The position numbers were made by a program, and so were the translations under genes. A stretch of 64,000 bases of DNA. It comes from Actinomycetes bacterium. Lineage in GTDB: Bacteria; Actinomycetota; Thermoleophilia; Solirubrobacterales; 70-9. The notes beneath the pieces are model-generated. The model had not been told where the DNA came from and did no database searches. It worked only from the letters and a program-made list of their open reading frames with translations. The first letter of the stretch is position 1, and every line of letters begins with the position of its first letter. This document shows positions 51,042 through 59,302 of the stretch, piece by piece. The DNA lies in assembly GCA_016861045.1 (NCBI GenBank), contig BOKP01000001.1:561529-625528 (forward strand), written 5' to 3'.

Positions 51042-52727
51042 ATGGCCACCAGACCTGAGGCGCTCGAGGCGATCGAGCTCGAGCGGCTGCTGTCGGTCGG
51101 CCGCCGGCTCGTCTCCGAGCTCGACCTCGACTCGGTGCTGCGCGACGTCCTCGAGGCCGCCCGCGAGCTGACCGGAGCCCGCTACGCCGCCCTCGGGGTC
51201 CTCGACACCGAGGGGTCCGGGCTCGAGCGCTTCCTCTACGTCGGCATCGGCGAGGAGGAGCGGCGCCGGATCGGGCAGTTGCCGAAGGGGCACGGCATCC
51301 TCGGCGAGCTGATCAGCGACCCGCGCCCGCTGCGGCTCGACCGGATCGGCGACCACCCACACTCCTACGGCTTCCCCGCCGGCCATCCCGAGATGACGAC
51401 CTTCGTGGGCGTCCCGATCATGATCCGCGGCGAGGTCTACGGCAACGTCTACCTGACCGAGAAGCAGGGCGGAGGGCCGTTCACCGAAGCGGACGAGCAC
51501 CTGCTCGTCGTCCTCGCCGAGTGGGGGGCCGTCGCGGTCAAGAACGCCCGCGCCCACGAGGAGCTGCGACGAGGCCGCGCCGACCTCGAGCGCCTCGTCC
51601 AGGGGCTGCAGGCGACCGCGTCCTTGAGCCGCGAGCTCGGCGGCGAGTCCGATCTCGGCCGGGTGCTGGAGCTCGTCACCAAGCGGGCCCGGGCGCTCGT
51701 CGGCGCCCGCTCGAGCTACGTGCTGCTGCTCGAGGGCCCCGAGCTGGTGGTCCGCGGCGCCGCCGGCGAGGGCGGCTCGCGCTCGCTCGGCCGCGGCATC
51801 GCGCCCGGCGGCGAGCTCGCCGCCTTCATCGGGCTCGAGTCGAGCCAGCGGATCGGCCCCGCCGCCGCCGGCGCCCTCCAGGGGCTCAGGATCGACGCCG
51901 GCGCCGCGCTGTCGGTGCCGCTGCGATCGCGCGGGCAGGGCATCGGCGTCCTGCTCGTCGTCGACCGCCAGGGCCCCGATCCGTCGTTCGCGTCCGAGCA
52001 GCAGCTCACCCTGGAGTCGTTCGCGACGAGCGCGGCGCACGCGATCTCGGCGGCGCACGCGATCGAGGACGAGAAGTCGAAGCTGGCGATCGCCTCCTCC
52101 GAGCGCGAACGCGGGCGCTGGGCCCGCGAGCTCCACGACGAGACGCTGCAGGAGCTCGGCGCGCTTCGGATCATGCAGGAGAACGCGATCCGGGCCCGCT
52201 CGCTCGAGGAGGCGCGCGACTTCCTCGCGCTCGCCAACGAGCAGGTCGAGCGGACGGTCAGCGGCCTGCACGGGCTGATCGCCGAGCTCCGCCCCGCCGC
52301 CCTCGACCAGCTCGGCATCGCCGCCGCGATCGACTCGCTGATCGACCGGTTCGCCTCCCGTTCGGACCTGCGCTTCGAGGTCGACGTCGACCTCGCCAAC
52401 GGCGACGGCACGGTCGGGCCCCGGTACGCGCCCGAGCTCGAGTCGACGATCTACCGGCTCGTCCAGGAGGGCCTCACGAACGCGATCAAGCACGCCGACG
52501 CGTCGCGGGCGCGGGTCGCGGTCGAGGAGCGCGACGGGGTCGTCACGGTCCGGGTCGAGGACGACGGCAACGGGTTCGACCTGACCAGCGTCAAGCGCGG
52601 CTTCGGCCTCACCGGGATGCGCGAGCGGGTGGAGATCGCGGGCGGGGACCTCGCGATCGAGGGACGCGAGGGCGGCGGGACGCTGGTCCGCGCGAAGCTC
52701 CCGGTCAGGCTGGCCGAGCCCGGTTAG
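51042..52727 (+). CDS. DevS/DosT-like GAF-GAF sensor histidine kinase
   Basis: 561 residues, soluble. GAF-A (about 25-165) has LPKGHGILGELISDPRPLRL and YGFPAGHPEMTTFVGVPIMI; this matches DevS around its haem-ligand histidine (GFPPYHPPMRTFLGVP). GAF-B spans 190-340. Dimerisation/phosphoacceptor helix RWARELHDETLQELGALR gives the histidine (HisKA_3), and the ATPase has VQEGLTNAIKHADASRARV and FGLTGMRERVEIAGG. A haem-based oxygen/NO/redox sensor is inferred from the histidine. Partner regulator gene converges from 52731. Confidence 0.9.
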   Translation: MATRPEALEAIELERLLSVGRRLVSELDLDSVLRDVLEAARELTGARYAALGVLDTEGSGLERFLYVGIGEEERRRIGQLPKGHGILGELISDPRPLRLDRIGDHPHSYGFPAGHPEMTTFVGVPIMIRGEVYGNVYLTEKQGGGPFTEADEHLLVVLAEWGAVAVKNARAHEELRRGRADLERLVQGLQATASLSRELGGESDLGRVLELVTKRARALVGARSSYVLLLEGPELVVRGAAGEGGSRSLGRGIAPGGELAAFIGLESSQRIGPAAAGALQGLRIDAGAALSVPLRSRGQGIGVLLVVDRQGPDPSFASEQQLTLESFATSAAHAISAAHAIEDEKSKLAIASSERERGRWARELHDETLQELGALRIMQENAIRARSLEEARDFLALANEQVERTVSGLHGLIAELRPAALDQLGIAAAIDSLIDRFASRSDLRFEVDVDLANGDGTVGPRYAPELESTIYRLVQEGLTNAIKHADASRARVAVEERDGVVTVRVEDDGNGFDLTSVKRGFGLTGMRERVEIAGGDLAIEGREGGGTLVRAKLPVRLAEPG

Positions 52728-52730
52728 CGA

Positions 52731-53387
52731 TCAGCGCTCGACGAGCTCGTGCTCGATCGCGTAGGCGATCAGCTCGGCTCGCGTCGAGACCCCGGTCTTG
52801 CGCTGGATGTTCGCCCGGTGGGTCTCGACCGTGCGGACGCTGAGCACGAGCTTCTCGGCGATCTCCGGGTTGACGTAGCCGAGCGCCAGCAGGCCGAGGA
52901 CCTCGACCTCGCGCGGGGTGAGCTCGTCGGGCGGGCCCTCGGGCTTGTCGGGCTCGGCGGCGAGGCGCGCCCCGAGCTCCGGGTTGATGTACGTGCCGCC
53001 GGCGATCACGGCCCGGATCGCGTCGACGAGCTCGCTCGCCGCCGAGTGCTTGATCACGTACCCCTTGGCGCCGCCCTGCAGCGACTTGCGCGCGAACGCC
53101 GGCTCGTTCTGCATCGTCAGGACCACGACCGCGGTCTCCGGCGAGGCCTCGAACACCTTCGGCAGCGCCTCCAGGCTCGGCATCCCGGGCATGCTCAGGT
53201 CGAGGATCAGCACCGACGGCTTGTGCCCGAGCACGTAGCGCGCCGCGGACTCGGCATCGCCCGCCTCGGCGACGACCTCGAAGTCGGGCTCGTCCTCGAG
53301 CACCTTGCGGATCCCGGCGCGGACGAGCTCGTGGTCGTCGGCGAGGACGATCGTGACGCGATCCTCTTCCTCCGGCTCGGCTGCCAC
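52731..53387 (-). CDS. NarL/DosR-type response regulator
   Basis: 218 residues. Receiver: ADDHELVRAGIRKVLEDEPD, phosphorylated aspartate in VLILDLSMPGM, threonine in VLTMQNEP and lysine in GYVIKHS. LuxR-type HTH: LTPREVEVLGLLALGYVNPE and VRTVETHRANIQRKTGVSTR. Start GTG 53387, 7 bases from a TAACCT hexamer. Its stop is 3 bases from the kinase stop, tail to tail; they very probably form a pair, and the USP gene is a likely target. Confidence 0.92.
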   Translation of the reverse strand: MAAEPEEEDRVTIVLADDHELVRAGIRKVLEDEPDFEVVAEAGDAESAARYVLGHKPSVLILDLSMPGMPSLEALPKVFEASPETAVVVLTMQNEPAFARKSLQGGAKGYVIKHSAASELVDAIRAVIAGGTYINPELGARLAAEPDKPEGPPDELTPREVEVLGLLALGYVNPEIAEKLVLSVRTVETHRANIQRKTGVSTRAELIAYAIEHELVER

Positions 53388-53394
53388 GCGGGCT

Positions 53395-53400
53395 AGGTTA
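53395..53400 (-). promoter_or_regulatory. -10 hexamer TAACCT, leaderless start
   Basis: On the minus strand TAACCT lies 7 bases before GTG 53387. Confidence 0.5.
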
Positions 53401-53470
53401 CCTGCGCACGCCGCGGGCGAGGATCCGGGTCCTCTCGCCGCGCCGCTCGGCGGCGTGCGCGGATCGGGGC

Positions 53471-54436
53471 TCAGCCCGCCCCGGGGACGACGACGGCGGC
53501 GCCGACGAAGCGGCCGGCGCGGAGGTCCGCGAGCGCCTCGTTCGCGGCCCCGAGCGGATACGTGGTGACCTCGGTCTCGACCGGCACGCGCGGGGCGAGC
53601 TCGAGCAGCTCCTCGCCGTCGCGCCGGGTCAGGTTCGCGACCGAGCGCAGCGTCCGCTCGCCCCACAGCAGCTCGTAGGGGAAGGTGGGGATGTCGCTCA
53701 TGTGGATGCCGCCGCAGACGACCGTGCCACCCGGGGCGACGGCGGCGAGCGCGGCCGGCACGAGGTCGCCGACGGGGGCGAAGATGACCGCCGCGTCCAG
53801 GACCTCGGGAGGGCTCTCGCCCGACGCCCCTGCCCAGGCCGCGCCGAGCTGGCGCGCGAAAGCCTGCCCTTCGGCATCCCCGGCCCGGGTGAACGCGAAG
53901 ACCTCGCGGCCCTCGGCGACGGCGACCTGGACGAGGATGTGGGCGGCGGCGCCGAAGCCGTAGAAGCCGATCCGCGCCGCGTCGCCGCACATCCGCAGGG
54001 CCCGGTGGCCGATCAGCCCCGCGCAGAGCAGCGGCGCCGCCTGCTCGTCCGGATACCCGGGCGGGATCGGGAAGCAGTAGCGGGCGTCGGCGACGGCGTG
54101 CTCGGCGAAGCCGCCGTCGATGTCGCACCCCGTGAACAGCGCCCGCGGGCACAGGTTCTCGCGGCCCGAGCGGCAGTAGTCGCATTCCCCGCAGGTCCAG
54201 CCGAGCCAGGGCACGCCGACGCGACGTCCCTCGCCGACGACCTCGCCGACGATCTGGTGGCCGAGGACCCGCGGCGGCGCGGCGATCGCGACCTCGCCGT
54301 CGAGCAGGTGGAGGTCGGTCCGGCAGACTCCGCAGGCCTTGACCTCGAGCAGGAGCTGCCCGGGGCCCGGCGCTGGCACCGGCATCTCGATCGCCTCGAG
54401 CGGCTGCCCCGGCGCTCGGAAGACCATCGCCCGCAT
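53471..54436 (-). CDS. Zinc-dependent medium-chain alcohol dehydrogenase
   Basis: 321 residues from ATG 54436 (an ATG 11 codons upstream is in frame). Catalytic zinc: [15 protein letters not shown] and LGHQIVGEV. Structural zinc: [17 protein letters not shown]. Rossmann region has [17 protein letters not shown], a variant of GxGxxG. It oxidises alcohols with NAD(P)+; LGHQI (instead of GHE) is typical of the YahK/AdhA-like group. Complete, in contrast to the ruined dehydrogenase at 36554. Confidence 0.9.
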   Translation of the reverse strand: MRAMVFRAPGQPLEAIEMPVPAPGPGQLLLEVKACGVCRTDLHLLDGEVAIAAPPRVLGHQIVGEVVGEGRRVGVPWLGWTCGECDYCRSGRENLCPRALFTGCDIDGGFAEHAVADARYCFPIPPGYPDEQAAPLLCAGLIGHRALRMCGDAARIGFYGFGAAAHILVQVAVAEGREVFAFTRAGDAEGQAFARQLGAAWAGASGESPPEVLDAAVIFAPVGDLVPAALAAVAPGGTVVCGGIHMSDIPTFPYELLWGERTLRSVANLTRRDGEELLELAPRVPVETEVTTYPLGAANEALADLRAGRFVGAAVVVPGAG

Positions 54437-54682
54437 CGCTGTTGGAGCTTCCTCCGCCAAGCGCCTCATTGCAAGCCCCGGCCTTCCCGTGGCTCGCGCT
54501 GTTCGTCGATCTCGTCACCGGCGAGGCGGTGATTGCCACGAAAAGGTCGTATGCCGACCCGAACGTGGATCTCGCCGCCCGCCGGCGGCCGAGATGCACG
54601 AAAGGTACGTCGCGATCAGCGGCGCGACGGCGCGATCGCGCCGTTCGGCCGCCTCGGCGTCCGACCTCCTCGACGACCTCTC

Positions 54683-54688
54683 TACACT
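54683..54688 (+). promoter_or_regulatory. -10 hexamer TACACT, leaderless start
   Basis: TACACT lies 8 bases before the rpmE ATG at 54697. The interval 54437-54682 holds no gene that I can support. Confidence 0.5.
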
Positions 54689-54696
54689 CGCTGACG

Positions 54697-54903
54697 ATGA
54701 AGACCGAGATCCATCCCGAGTACGGCCTCTCGCACGTCCGCTGCGCCTGCGGGAACGAGTTCCACACCCGCTCGACCAAGCCCGAGATCCACGTCGAGAT
54801 CTGCTCCGCCTGCCATCCGTTCTACACCGGCAGGCAGAAGCTGGTCGACACCGGCGGCCGCGTAGAGCGCTTCCGCAAGCGCGCCGCGAAGCGGGCGGGC
54901 TGA
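54697..54903 (+). CDS. rpmE: Ribosomal protein L31, zinc-binding form
   Basis: 68 residues. [20 protein letters not shown] then [20 protein letters not shown]; the cysteines at CAC and CSAC are the zinc ligands of the C+ form. The frame is open upstream to 54442, but the family starts at MK-IHP. It heads the conserved rpmE-prfA-prmC-tsaC order, although a transporter gene is inserted before prfA. Confidence 0.95.
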   Translation: MKTEIHPEYGLSHVRCACGNEFHTRSTKPEIHVEICSACHPFYTGRQKLVDTGGRVERFRKRAAKRAG

Positions 54904-54938
54904 GGACCGCGCTGCCGGCGTCCTCGTCGGCTCACGGC
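54902..54938 (+). repeat. 37-base direct repeat, copy 1
   Basis: Starts GAGGACCGCGCTGCCGGCGT and is repeated without change at 55000-55036, 98 bases on. Each copy contains an inverted repeat GAGGAC...GTCCTC that can form a hairpin. Located right at the rpmE stop. Confidence 0.85.
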
Positions 54939-54999
54939 CGAAGGCCGCTTCGCCTCCTGCGTCCTGGGCACCGCGCCCCTCAGCCTCGCCCGGCGCGCC

Positions 55000-55036
55000 G
55001 AGGACCGCGCTGCCGGCGTCCTCGTCGGCTCACGGC
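55000..55036 (+). repeat. 37-base direct repeat, copy 2
   Basis: Exact second copy of 54902-54938, ending 18 bases before the CDF promoter hexamer. The intervening 61 bases are not repeated. Confidence 0.85.
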
Positions 55037-55054
55037 TCCGGCGAGTCCGTCGCG

Positions 55055-55060
55055 TAGCCT
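55055..55060 (+). promoter_or_regulatory. -10 hexamer TAGCCT, leaderless start
   Basis: TAGCCT lies 7 bases before GTG 55068. Confidence 0.52.
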
Positions 55061-55067
55061 CCGCTGC

Positions 55068-56003
55068 GTGGCCCACGATCACCACCACGGCCACGCCGGC
55101 CACAGCCACGACGTCAGCGCCGACGCGGACCGCGCGAAGCTGACGTTCGCGCTCGTCCTCCTCGTCGGCTTCATGGCCGTCGAGGTGGCCGTCGGCATCA
55201 TCGCGAACTCGCTGGCGCTGCTCTCCGACGCCGCGCACATGCTCACCGACGCCGGAGCGCTCGCCCTCGCCCTCGTCGCGATCTCGCTCGCCGCACGCCC
55301 CGCTCGGGGGGCGATGACCTTCGGCTGGAAGCGGGCGGGCATCCTCAGCGCCCAGTTCAACGGCGCGACGCTGCTCGTCCTCGGGATCCTGATCGTCATC
55401 GAGGGGATCCGCCGGATCATCGATCCGCCCGCCGTCGAGGGCGGTGTCGTGCTGGTCGTCGCGATCCTCGGCATCGTCGTCAACCTGCTCGCGACCTGGA
55501 CGCTCTCGAAGGCGAACCGGACCTCGCTCAACGTCGAGGGAGCCTTCCAGCACATCCTCACCGACCTCGCCGCCTTCGTCTTCACCGCGATCGCCGGCCT
55601 CGTCATCCTCACGACCGGCTTCGACCAGGCCGACGGGATCGCCTCGCTGATCGTCGCCGCGATCATGCTCCGCGCCTCCTACGGGTTGCTCGTCGAGTCG
55701 GGCCGCGTCTTCCTCGAGGCGTCACCGCGCGGGCTCGATCCGGAGGCGATCGGCAACTCGATGGCAGCGGTCCCCGGCGTCGTCCAGGTCCACGACCTCC
55801 ACGTCTGGGAGGTCACGTCGGGGTTCCCGGCCCTGGCTGCCCACGTCCTGGTCGGGCCCGATGACGACTGCCATGCCATCCGGCTGGCGCTCGAACACGA
55901 GCTCCACGAGCGGTTCCGGGTCGACCACACGACGCTCCAGGTCGAGCACCGCCACCCGGACGAGCTGCTCCAGGTCGAGGTCACGTCAGACTCCGAGCGG
56001 TGA
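55068..56003 (+). CDS. Cation diffusion facilitator (CzcD/ZitB-like) metal exporter
   Basis: 311 residues. A histidine-rich N-terminus (HDHHHGHAGHSHD) is followed by six membrane helices. Metal site A: LALLSDAAHMLTDAGAL in helix 2 (D and H) and FQHILTDLAAFVF in helix 5 (H/D). The C-terminal cytoplasmic domain has VHDLHVWEVTSG and HTTLQVEH. Exports Zn2+ or a related metal using proton antiport. Its stop overlaps the prfA start (GTGA), so it is in the prfA operon. Confidence 0.93.
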   Translation: MAHDHHHGHAGHSHDVSADADRAKLTFALVLLVGFMAVEVAVGIIANSLALLSDAAHMLTDAGALALALVAISLAARPARGAMTFGWKRAGILSAQFNGATLLVLGILIVIEGIRRIIDPPAVEGGVVLVVAILGIVVNLLATWTLSKANRTSLNVEGAFQHILTDLAAFVFTAIAGLVILTTGFDQADGIASLIVAAIMLRASYGLLVESGRVFLEASPRGLDPEAIGNSMAAVPGVVQVHDLHVWEVTSGFPALAAHVLVGPDDDCHAIRLALEHELHERFRVDHTTLQVEHRHPDELLQVEVTSDSER

Positions 56004-57064
56004 TCGAGCAGCTCGTCAGCCAGATCGAGGAGCGCTTCGCCGCGCTCGAGCGTGAGCTCGCCGACCCCGAGGTGATCGCCGATCGGGACCGCTACGCCGA
56101 GGTCGGGCGTGCCTACCGGGAGCTCGAGCCCGCGCATGTTTTGGCGGCACGCTGGCGGACCCTCAGCGACGACTTCGAGGGAGCGCGCGAGCTGCTCGAG
56201 GAGGGTGAGGACGAGGAGCTGCGGCGGGTCGTCGCCGAGGCCCCGGCCGAGCTCGAGGCGCTGGCCGAGGAGATCCGCCTGGCGATGGTCGAGCGCGACC
56301 CCAACGACGACAAGAACGTGCTCGTCGAGATCAGGGCGGGCGCCGGCGGCGACGAGGCGGCGCTGTTCGCGGGCGACCTCCACAAGATGCTGACCCGCTA
56401 CGCCGAGGTGCGCGGCTTCGCGACCGAGCCGATCTCCCAGAGCGGCGCCGAGGTCGGCGGCTTCAAGGAGGTGACGTTCGCGGTCAAGGGGGAGGGTGCC
56501 TACTCGGTCTTCAAGCACGAGGGCGGCACCCACCGCGTCCAGCGGGTGCCGAAGACCGAGTCGCAGGGGCGGATCCACACCTCGACAGCGACGGTCGCGG
56601 TGCTGCCGGAGGCCGAGGAGGTCGACGTCGAGGTCGATCCGAACGACCTCCAGGTCGACGTCTACCGCTCCTCCGGCCCCGGCGGACAGTCGGTGAACAC
56701 GACCGACTCCGCCGTCCGGATCACCCACCTGCCGAGCGGGATCGTCGTCTCGATGCAGGACGAGAAGTCGCAGCTTCAGAACCGCGACAAGGCGATGCGG
56801 GTGCTGCGCGCGCGCCTGCTCGAGCAGGCGATCGCCGAGCAGCAGGCGGAGATCTCGGCTGAGCGGCGCCTGCAGGTCGGGACCGGCGAGCGCTCCGAGA
56901 AGGTCCGCACCTACAACTTCCCGCAGGGCCGGGTGACCGATCACCGGATCAAGCTCACGAGCCACTCCCTCGACGAGGTGCTGGGGGGCGACCTGCGCGA
57001 GTTCACCGACGCGCTCGCGGCCGAGGAGAAGAGGCTCAAGCTCGCCGCCCAGGCCGCCGGATGA
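56000..57064 (+). CDS. prfA: Peptide chain release factor 1
   Basis: 354 residues from GTG 56000. GGQ loop in [20 protein letters not shown] (near residue 230) triggers peptide release; the stop-codon reading domain has [20 protein letters not shown], with the PxT-type motif for UAG/UAA. The C-terminus [17 protein letters not shown] is typical. Overlaps both neighbours by 4 bases, with its modifying enzyme encoded next. Confidence 0.96.
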   Translation: MIEQLVSQIEERFAALERELADPEVIADRDRYAEVGRAYRELEPAHVLAARWRTLSDDFEGARELLEEGEDEELRRVVAEAPAELEALAEEIRLAMVERDPNDDKNVLVEIRAGAGGDEAALFAGDLHKMLTRYAEVRGFATEPISQSGAEVGGFKEVTFAVKGEGAYSVFKHEGGTHRVQRVPKTESQGRIHTSTATVAVLPEAEEVDVEVDPNDLQVDVYRSSGPGGQSVNTTDSAVRITHLPSGIVVSMQDEKSQLQNRDKAMRVLRARLLEQAIAEQQAEISAERRLQVGTGERSEKVRTYNFPQGRVTDHRIKLTSHSLDEVLGGDLREFTDALAAEEKRLKLAAQAAG

Positions 57065-57912
57065 GCTCCGGCGTCGCCGCCGGCACCGTCCGGGACGCGC
57101 TCGCGGCCGCGACCGACGCGATCGCCGCCGCCGGCTCGGAGACGCCGCGGCTCGACGCCGAGCTGCTGCTCGCCGAGGCGACCGGCCGCCCGCGCGAGCG
57201 GCTCGCGGCGGACCCCGGCGGCGCCGTGCCCGCCGCCGCGGCCCGGGCCTTCGGCGCGATGGTCCGCCGCCGCGTCGCCCGCGAGCCCGTCGCCTACATC
57301 CTCGGCCGCAAGGGGTTCCGGCGAATCGAGCTGCGGGTTGACCGGCGGGCGCTCGTCCCGAGGCCGGAGACCGAGCTCCTGGTCGAGGTCGCGCTCGAGC
57401 TCGCCCCGCGGCGCGTCCTCGACGTCGGCACCGGCAACGGAGCCGTCGCACTGGCGGTCGCCGACGAGCTGCCCGCCGCCGCGATCGTCGCCGTCGAGAC
57501 ATCCGCCGCGGCGCTGGCGCTGGCGCGCGAGAACGCGATGGCGCTCGGGCTCGCCGACCGGGTCGAGCTCGTGCACGGGCCGGTCACGGCCGCGACCGGC
57601 CGCTTCGACCTCGTGCTCGCCAACCTCCCCTACGTCAGCGTCGACGATCGCGGCTCGCTGCCGCCCGACGTCCTCCGCTACGAGCCCGCCGAGGCGCTGT
57701 TCGCCGGCTCCGGGGGGCTCGCCGTTATCCGCGAGGTCCTGGCGGCGCTCGCGCCGGGCGGCCCCGGGCCGGAAGCCGCCGCGGTCGCGCTCGAGGTCGG
57801 GCTCGGGCAGGCCCGGGAGGTTGCCGCGCTCGTACGGGCGGCCGGCCATGCCGAGATCGACGTCCGCGCCGACCTCGCCGGCATCGACCGCGTCGTCGTC
57901 GGGCGCCGCTGA
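57061..57912 (+). CDS. prmC: Release factor glutamine methyltransferase PrmC
   Basis: 283 residues. N-terminal helical domain, linker AYILGRKGFRRIELRVDRRA, SAM site VLDVGTGNGAVALAVADELP (near residue 120) and the substrate-binding motif in LANLPYVS (near 182). The motif is N-L-P-Y rather than the usual N-P-P-Y. It methylates the GGQ glutamine of release factors. ATGA overlap with prfA. Confidence 0.93.
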   Translation: MSSGVAAGTVRDALAAATDAIAAAGSETPRLDAELLLAEATGRPRERLAADPGGAVPAAAARAFGAMVRRRVAREPVAYILGRKGFRRIELRVDRRALVPRPETELLVEVALELAPRRVLDVGTGNGAVALAVADELPAAAIVAVETSAAALALARENAMALGLADRVELVHGPVTAATGRFDLVLANLPYVSVDDRGSLPPDVLRYEPAEALFAGSGGLAVIREVLAALAPGGPGPEAAAVALEVGLGQAREVAALVRAAGHAEIDVRADLAGIDRVVVGRR

Positions 57913-58562
57913 TGGCCGCGACCGTCTCGATCGGGCGTGAGGGCTTTGCGGCCGGGCGAGCGGCCCTCGAGCGCTGCATCCTCGCCGGCGGCGTCGCCGC
58001 CTTTCCCGCCGACGGGCTCTACGGGCTCGCCTGCGACCCGCTCCGCGCCGGCTCGATCGCCCGGATCCACCGGATCAAGGGCCGCGACGAGGGCAAGCCG
58101 GCGGCGGTCATGTACTTCTCGGCGCTCGCGATGCGCGAGCTCCTCGCCGGCCTCGGCGAGCGCAGCCGTGCCGCCGTCGCGGCCCTTCTGCCCGGCCCGC
58201 TGACGCTCGTCCTCGCCAACCCGGGGCGCCGCTACCCGCTCGCCTGCTGGGCCGATCCGGAGCGGCTCGGCGTCCGCCTGATCGACGGCCCGCTCGCCGG
58301 CGCATCGTGTCCGGTCTTCCAGACGAGCGCGAACCGGAGCGGCGAGCCGCCGCCTTCGCGCTTCGCCGACCTCGACCCGGAGATCCTCGCCGCCGTCGAC
58401 CTCGCGATCGACGGCGGCGGGCTGACCGGGCTGCCGTCGACGGTCGTCGACCTGGCCGCGATCGAGCAGGGGGGAGGGTGGAAGGTCCTGCGCGAGGGGG
58501 CCGTCCCGGCGGACGAGCTCGAGGCGCGGCTGCGCGAAGCCGGCCTCGCGGGCGAGGGGTAG
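57912..58562 (+). CDS. tsaC: Threonylcarbamoyl-AMP synthase (TsaC/Sua5/YrdC)
   Basis: 216 residues; ATG shares one base with the prmC stop. ILAGGVAAFPADGLYGLACD and RIHRIKGRDEGKPAAVMYFS are the signature, with KRxxxK-like lysine/arginine residues, then LPGPLTLVLANPG and FQTSANRSGEPP. The first step in the t6A37 modification of tRNAs. YrdC domain only, no C-terminal Sua5 domain. Confidence 0.93.
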   Translation: MAATVSIGREGFAAGRAALERCILAGGVAAFPADGLYGLACDPLRAGSIARIHRIKGRDEGKPAAVMYFSALAMRELLAGLGERSRAAVAALLPGPLTLVLANPGRRYPLACWADPERLGVRLIDGPLAGASCPVFQTSANRSGEPPPSRFADLDPEILAAVDLAIDGGGLTGLPSTVVDLAAIEQGGGWKVLREGAVPADELEARLREAGLAGEG

Positions 58563-58564
58563 AG

Positions 58565-58578
58565 GGCGGTACCGCCCA
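58565..58578. repeat. 14-base perfect palindrome after tsaC
   Basis: GGGCGGTACCGCCC starts three bases after the tsaC stop. It could be a hairpin-type terminator or a binding site; no U-tract follows. Confidence 0.55.
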
Positions 58579-58675
58579 GCCGCAAGGCGCGGCTGCTTGC
58601 GGCCATCGTGGGTGGACGCAGGGGGTGACGCGTCGGGAGGCTTCAGCCGCCGCGAGCCGAGCCCGGCCAGTGGAT

Positions 58676-58706
58676 GAGGTTTGGTGCCTGTGCGGCCCCA
58701 AACCTC
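58676..58706 (+). promoter_or_regulatory. 9-base-pair hairpin between tsaC and rpiB
   Basis: GAGGTTTGG (58676-58684) pairs perfectly with CCAAACCTC (58698-58706) around a 13-base loop. The AT content of the stem stands out. It lies about 107 bases before the rpiB -10 hexamer, so it is more likely the end of the preceding transcript than a leader. The rest of 58579-58812 holds no recognisable gene. Confidence 0.5.
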
Positions 58707-58812
58707 GACCATTGCCGGCGGCGCCCCCTTCCCTGCCGTCTCCCGCGCCGGTCACCCCGTCCGCCGTCTCGCCCGTCCGCCGATCCATCCCCATCCCGTC
58801 GCCCCCATCCCG

Positions 58813-58818
58813 TAGGCT
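58813..58818 (+). promoter_or_regulatory. -10 hexamer TAGGCT, leaderless start
   Basis: TAGGCT lies 7 bases before GTG 58826. Confidence 0.52.
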
Positions 58819-58825
58819 CGGCCGG

Positions 58826-59284
58826 GTGCGCATCGCGATCGGATCCGACCACGCCGGCTACGAGCTGAAGGAGGCAGTCGGCCCCTCGCTCGAGGCGGCC
58901 GGGCACGAGCTGATCGACGTCGGCACCGACTCGACCGATGCTGTCGACTACCCGGACCCGGCGGCGCGGGCGGCACGGCTGGTCGCCGGCGGCGAGGCCG
59001 AGCGGGCGGTGATCGTCTGCGGCTCGGGGGTCGGCGTCGCGATCGCCGCCAACAAGGTCGGCGGGGTCCGCGCCGTCAACGCCCACGACCCCGAGGAGGC
59101 GGAGATGAGCCGCCGTCACAACGACGCCAACGTGCTCACCCTCGCCGGCCGGCGGCTCGACGCCGCCGCGGCCGCCCCGATCGTCGACGCGTTCCTCGGC
59201 ACCGACTTCGAGGGCGGACGTCACGCGCGCCGCGTCGCCAAGATCGCGGCGCTCGAGGACGACGCCATGCCGCTAGCGAGCTGA
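58826..59284 (+). CDS. rpiB: Ribose-5-phosphate isomerase B
   Basis: 152 residues from GTG 58826. IAIGSDHAGYELKEAV (phosphate/ring-opening), VDYPDPAARAARLV, VCGSGVGVAIAANKVGGVRA with the catalytic cysteine, and SRRHNDANVLTLAGR with phosphate-binding histidine/arginine. Interconverts ribose and ribulose 5-phosphates. 18 bases before glyA, so same transcript; this order is common in actinobacteria. Confidence 0.95.
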   Translation: MRIAIGSDHAGYELKEAVGPSLEAAGHELIDVGTDSTDAVDYPDPAARAARLVAGGEAERAVIVCGSGVGVAIAANKVGGVRAVNAHDPEEAEMSRRHNDANVLTLAGRRLDAAAAAPIVDAFLGTDFEGGRHARRVAKIAALEDDAMPLAS

Positions 59285-59302
59285 CGATGAGAGGCTGAAC
59301 CG

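Noticed and set aside
54442-54696. N-terminal extension of ribosomal protein L31
   Set aside because: Frame is open but L31 always starts at MK-IHP; TACACT lies 8 bases before that ATG.
58563-58825. Riboswitch (for example glycine type) upstream of rpiB-glyA
   Set aside because: Apart from one palindrome and one hairpin I see no conserved riboswitch core, and the rpiB promoter lies downstream of these structures, so they would not be in its mRNA.
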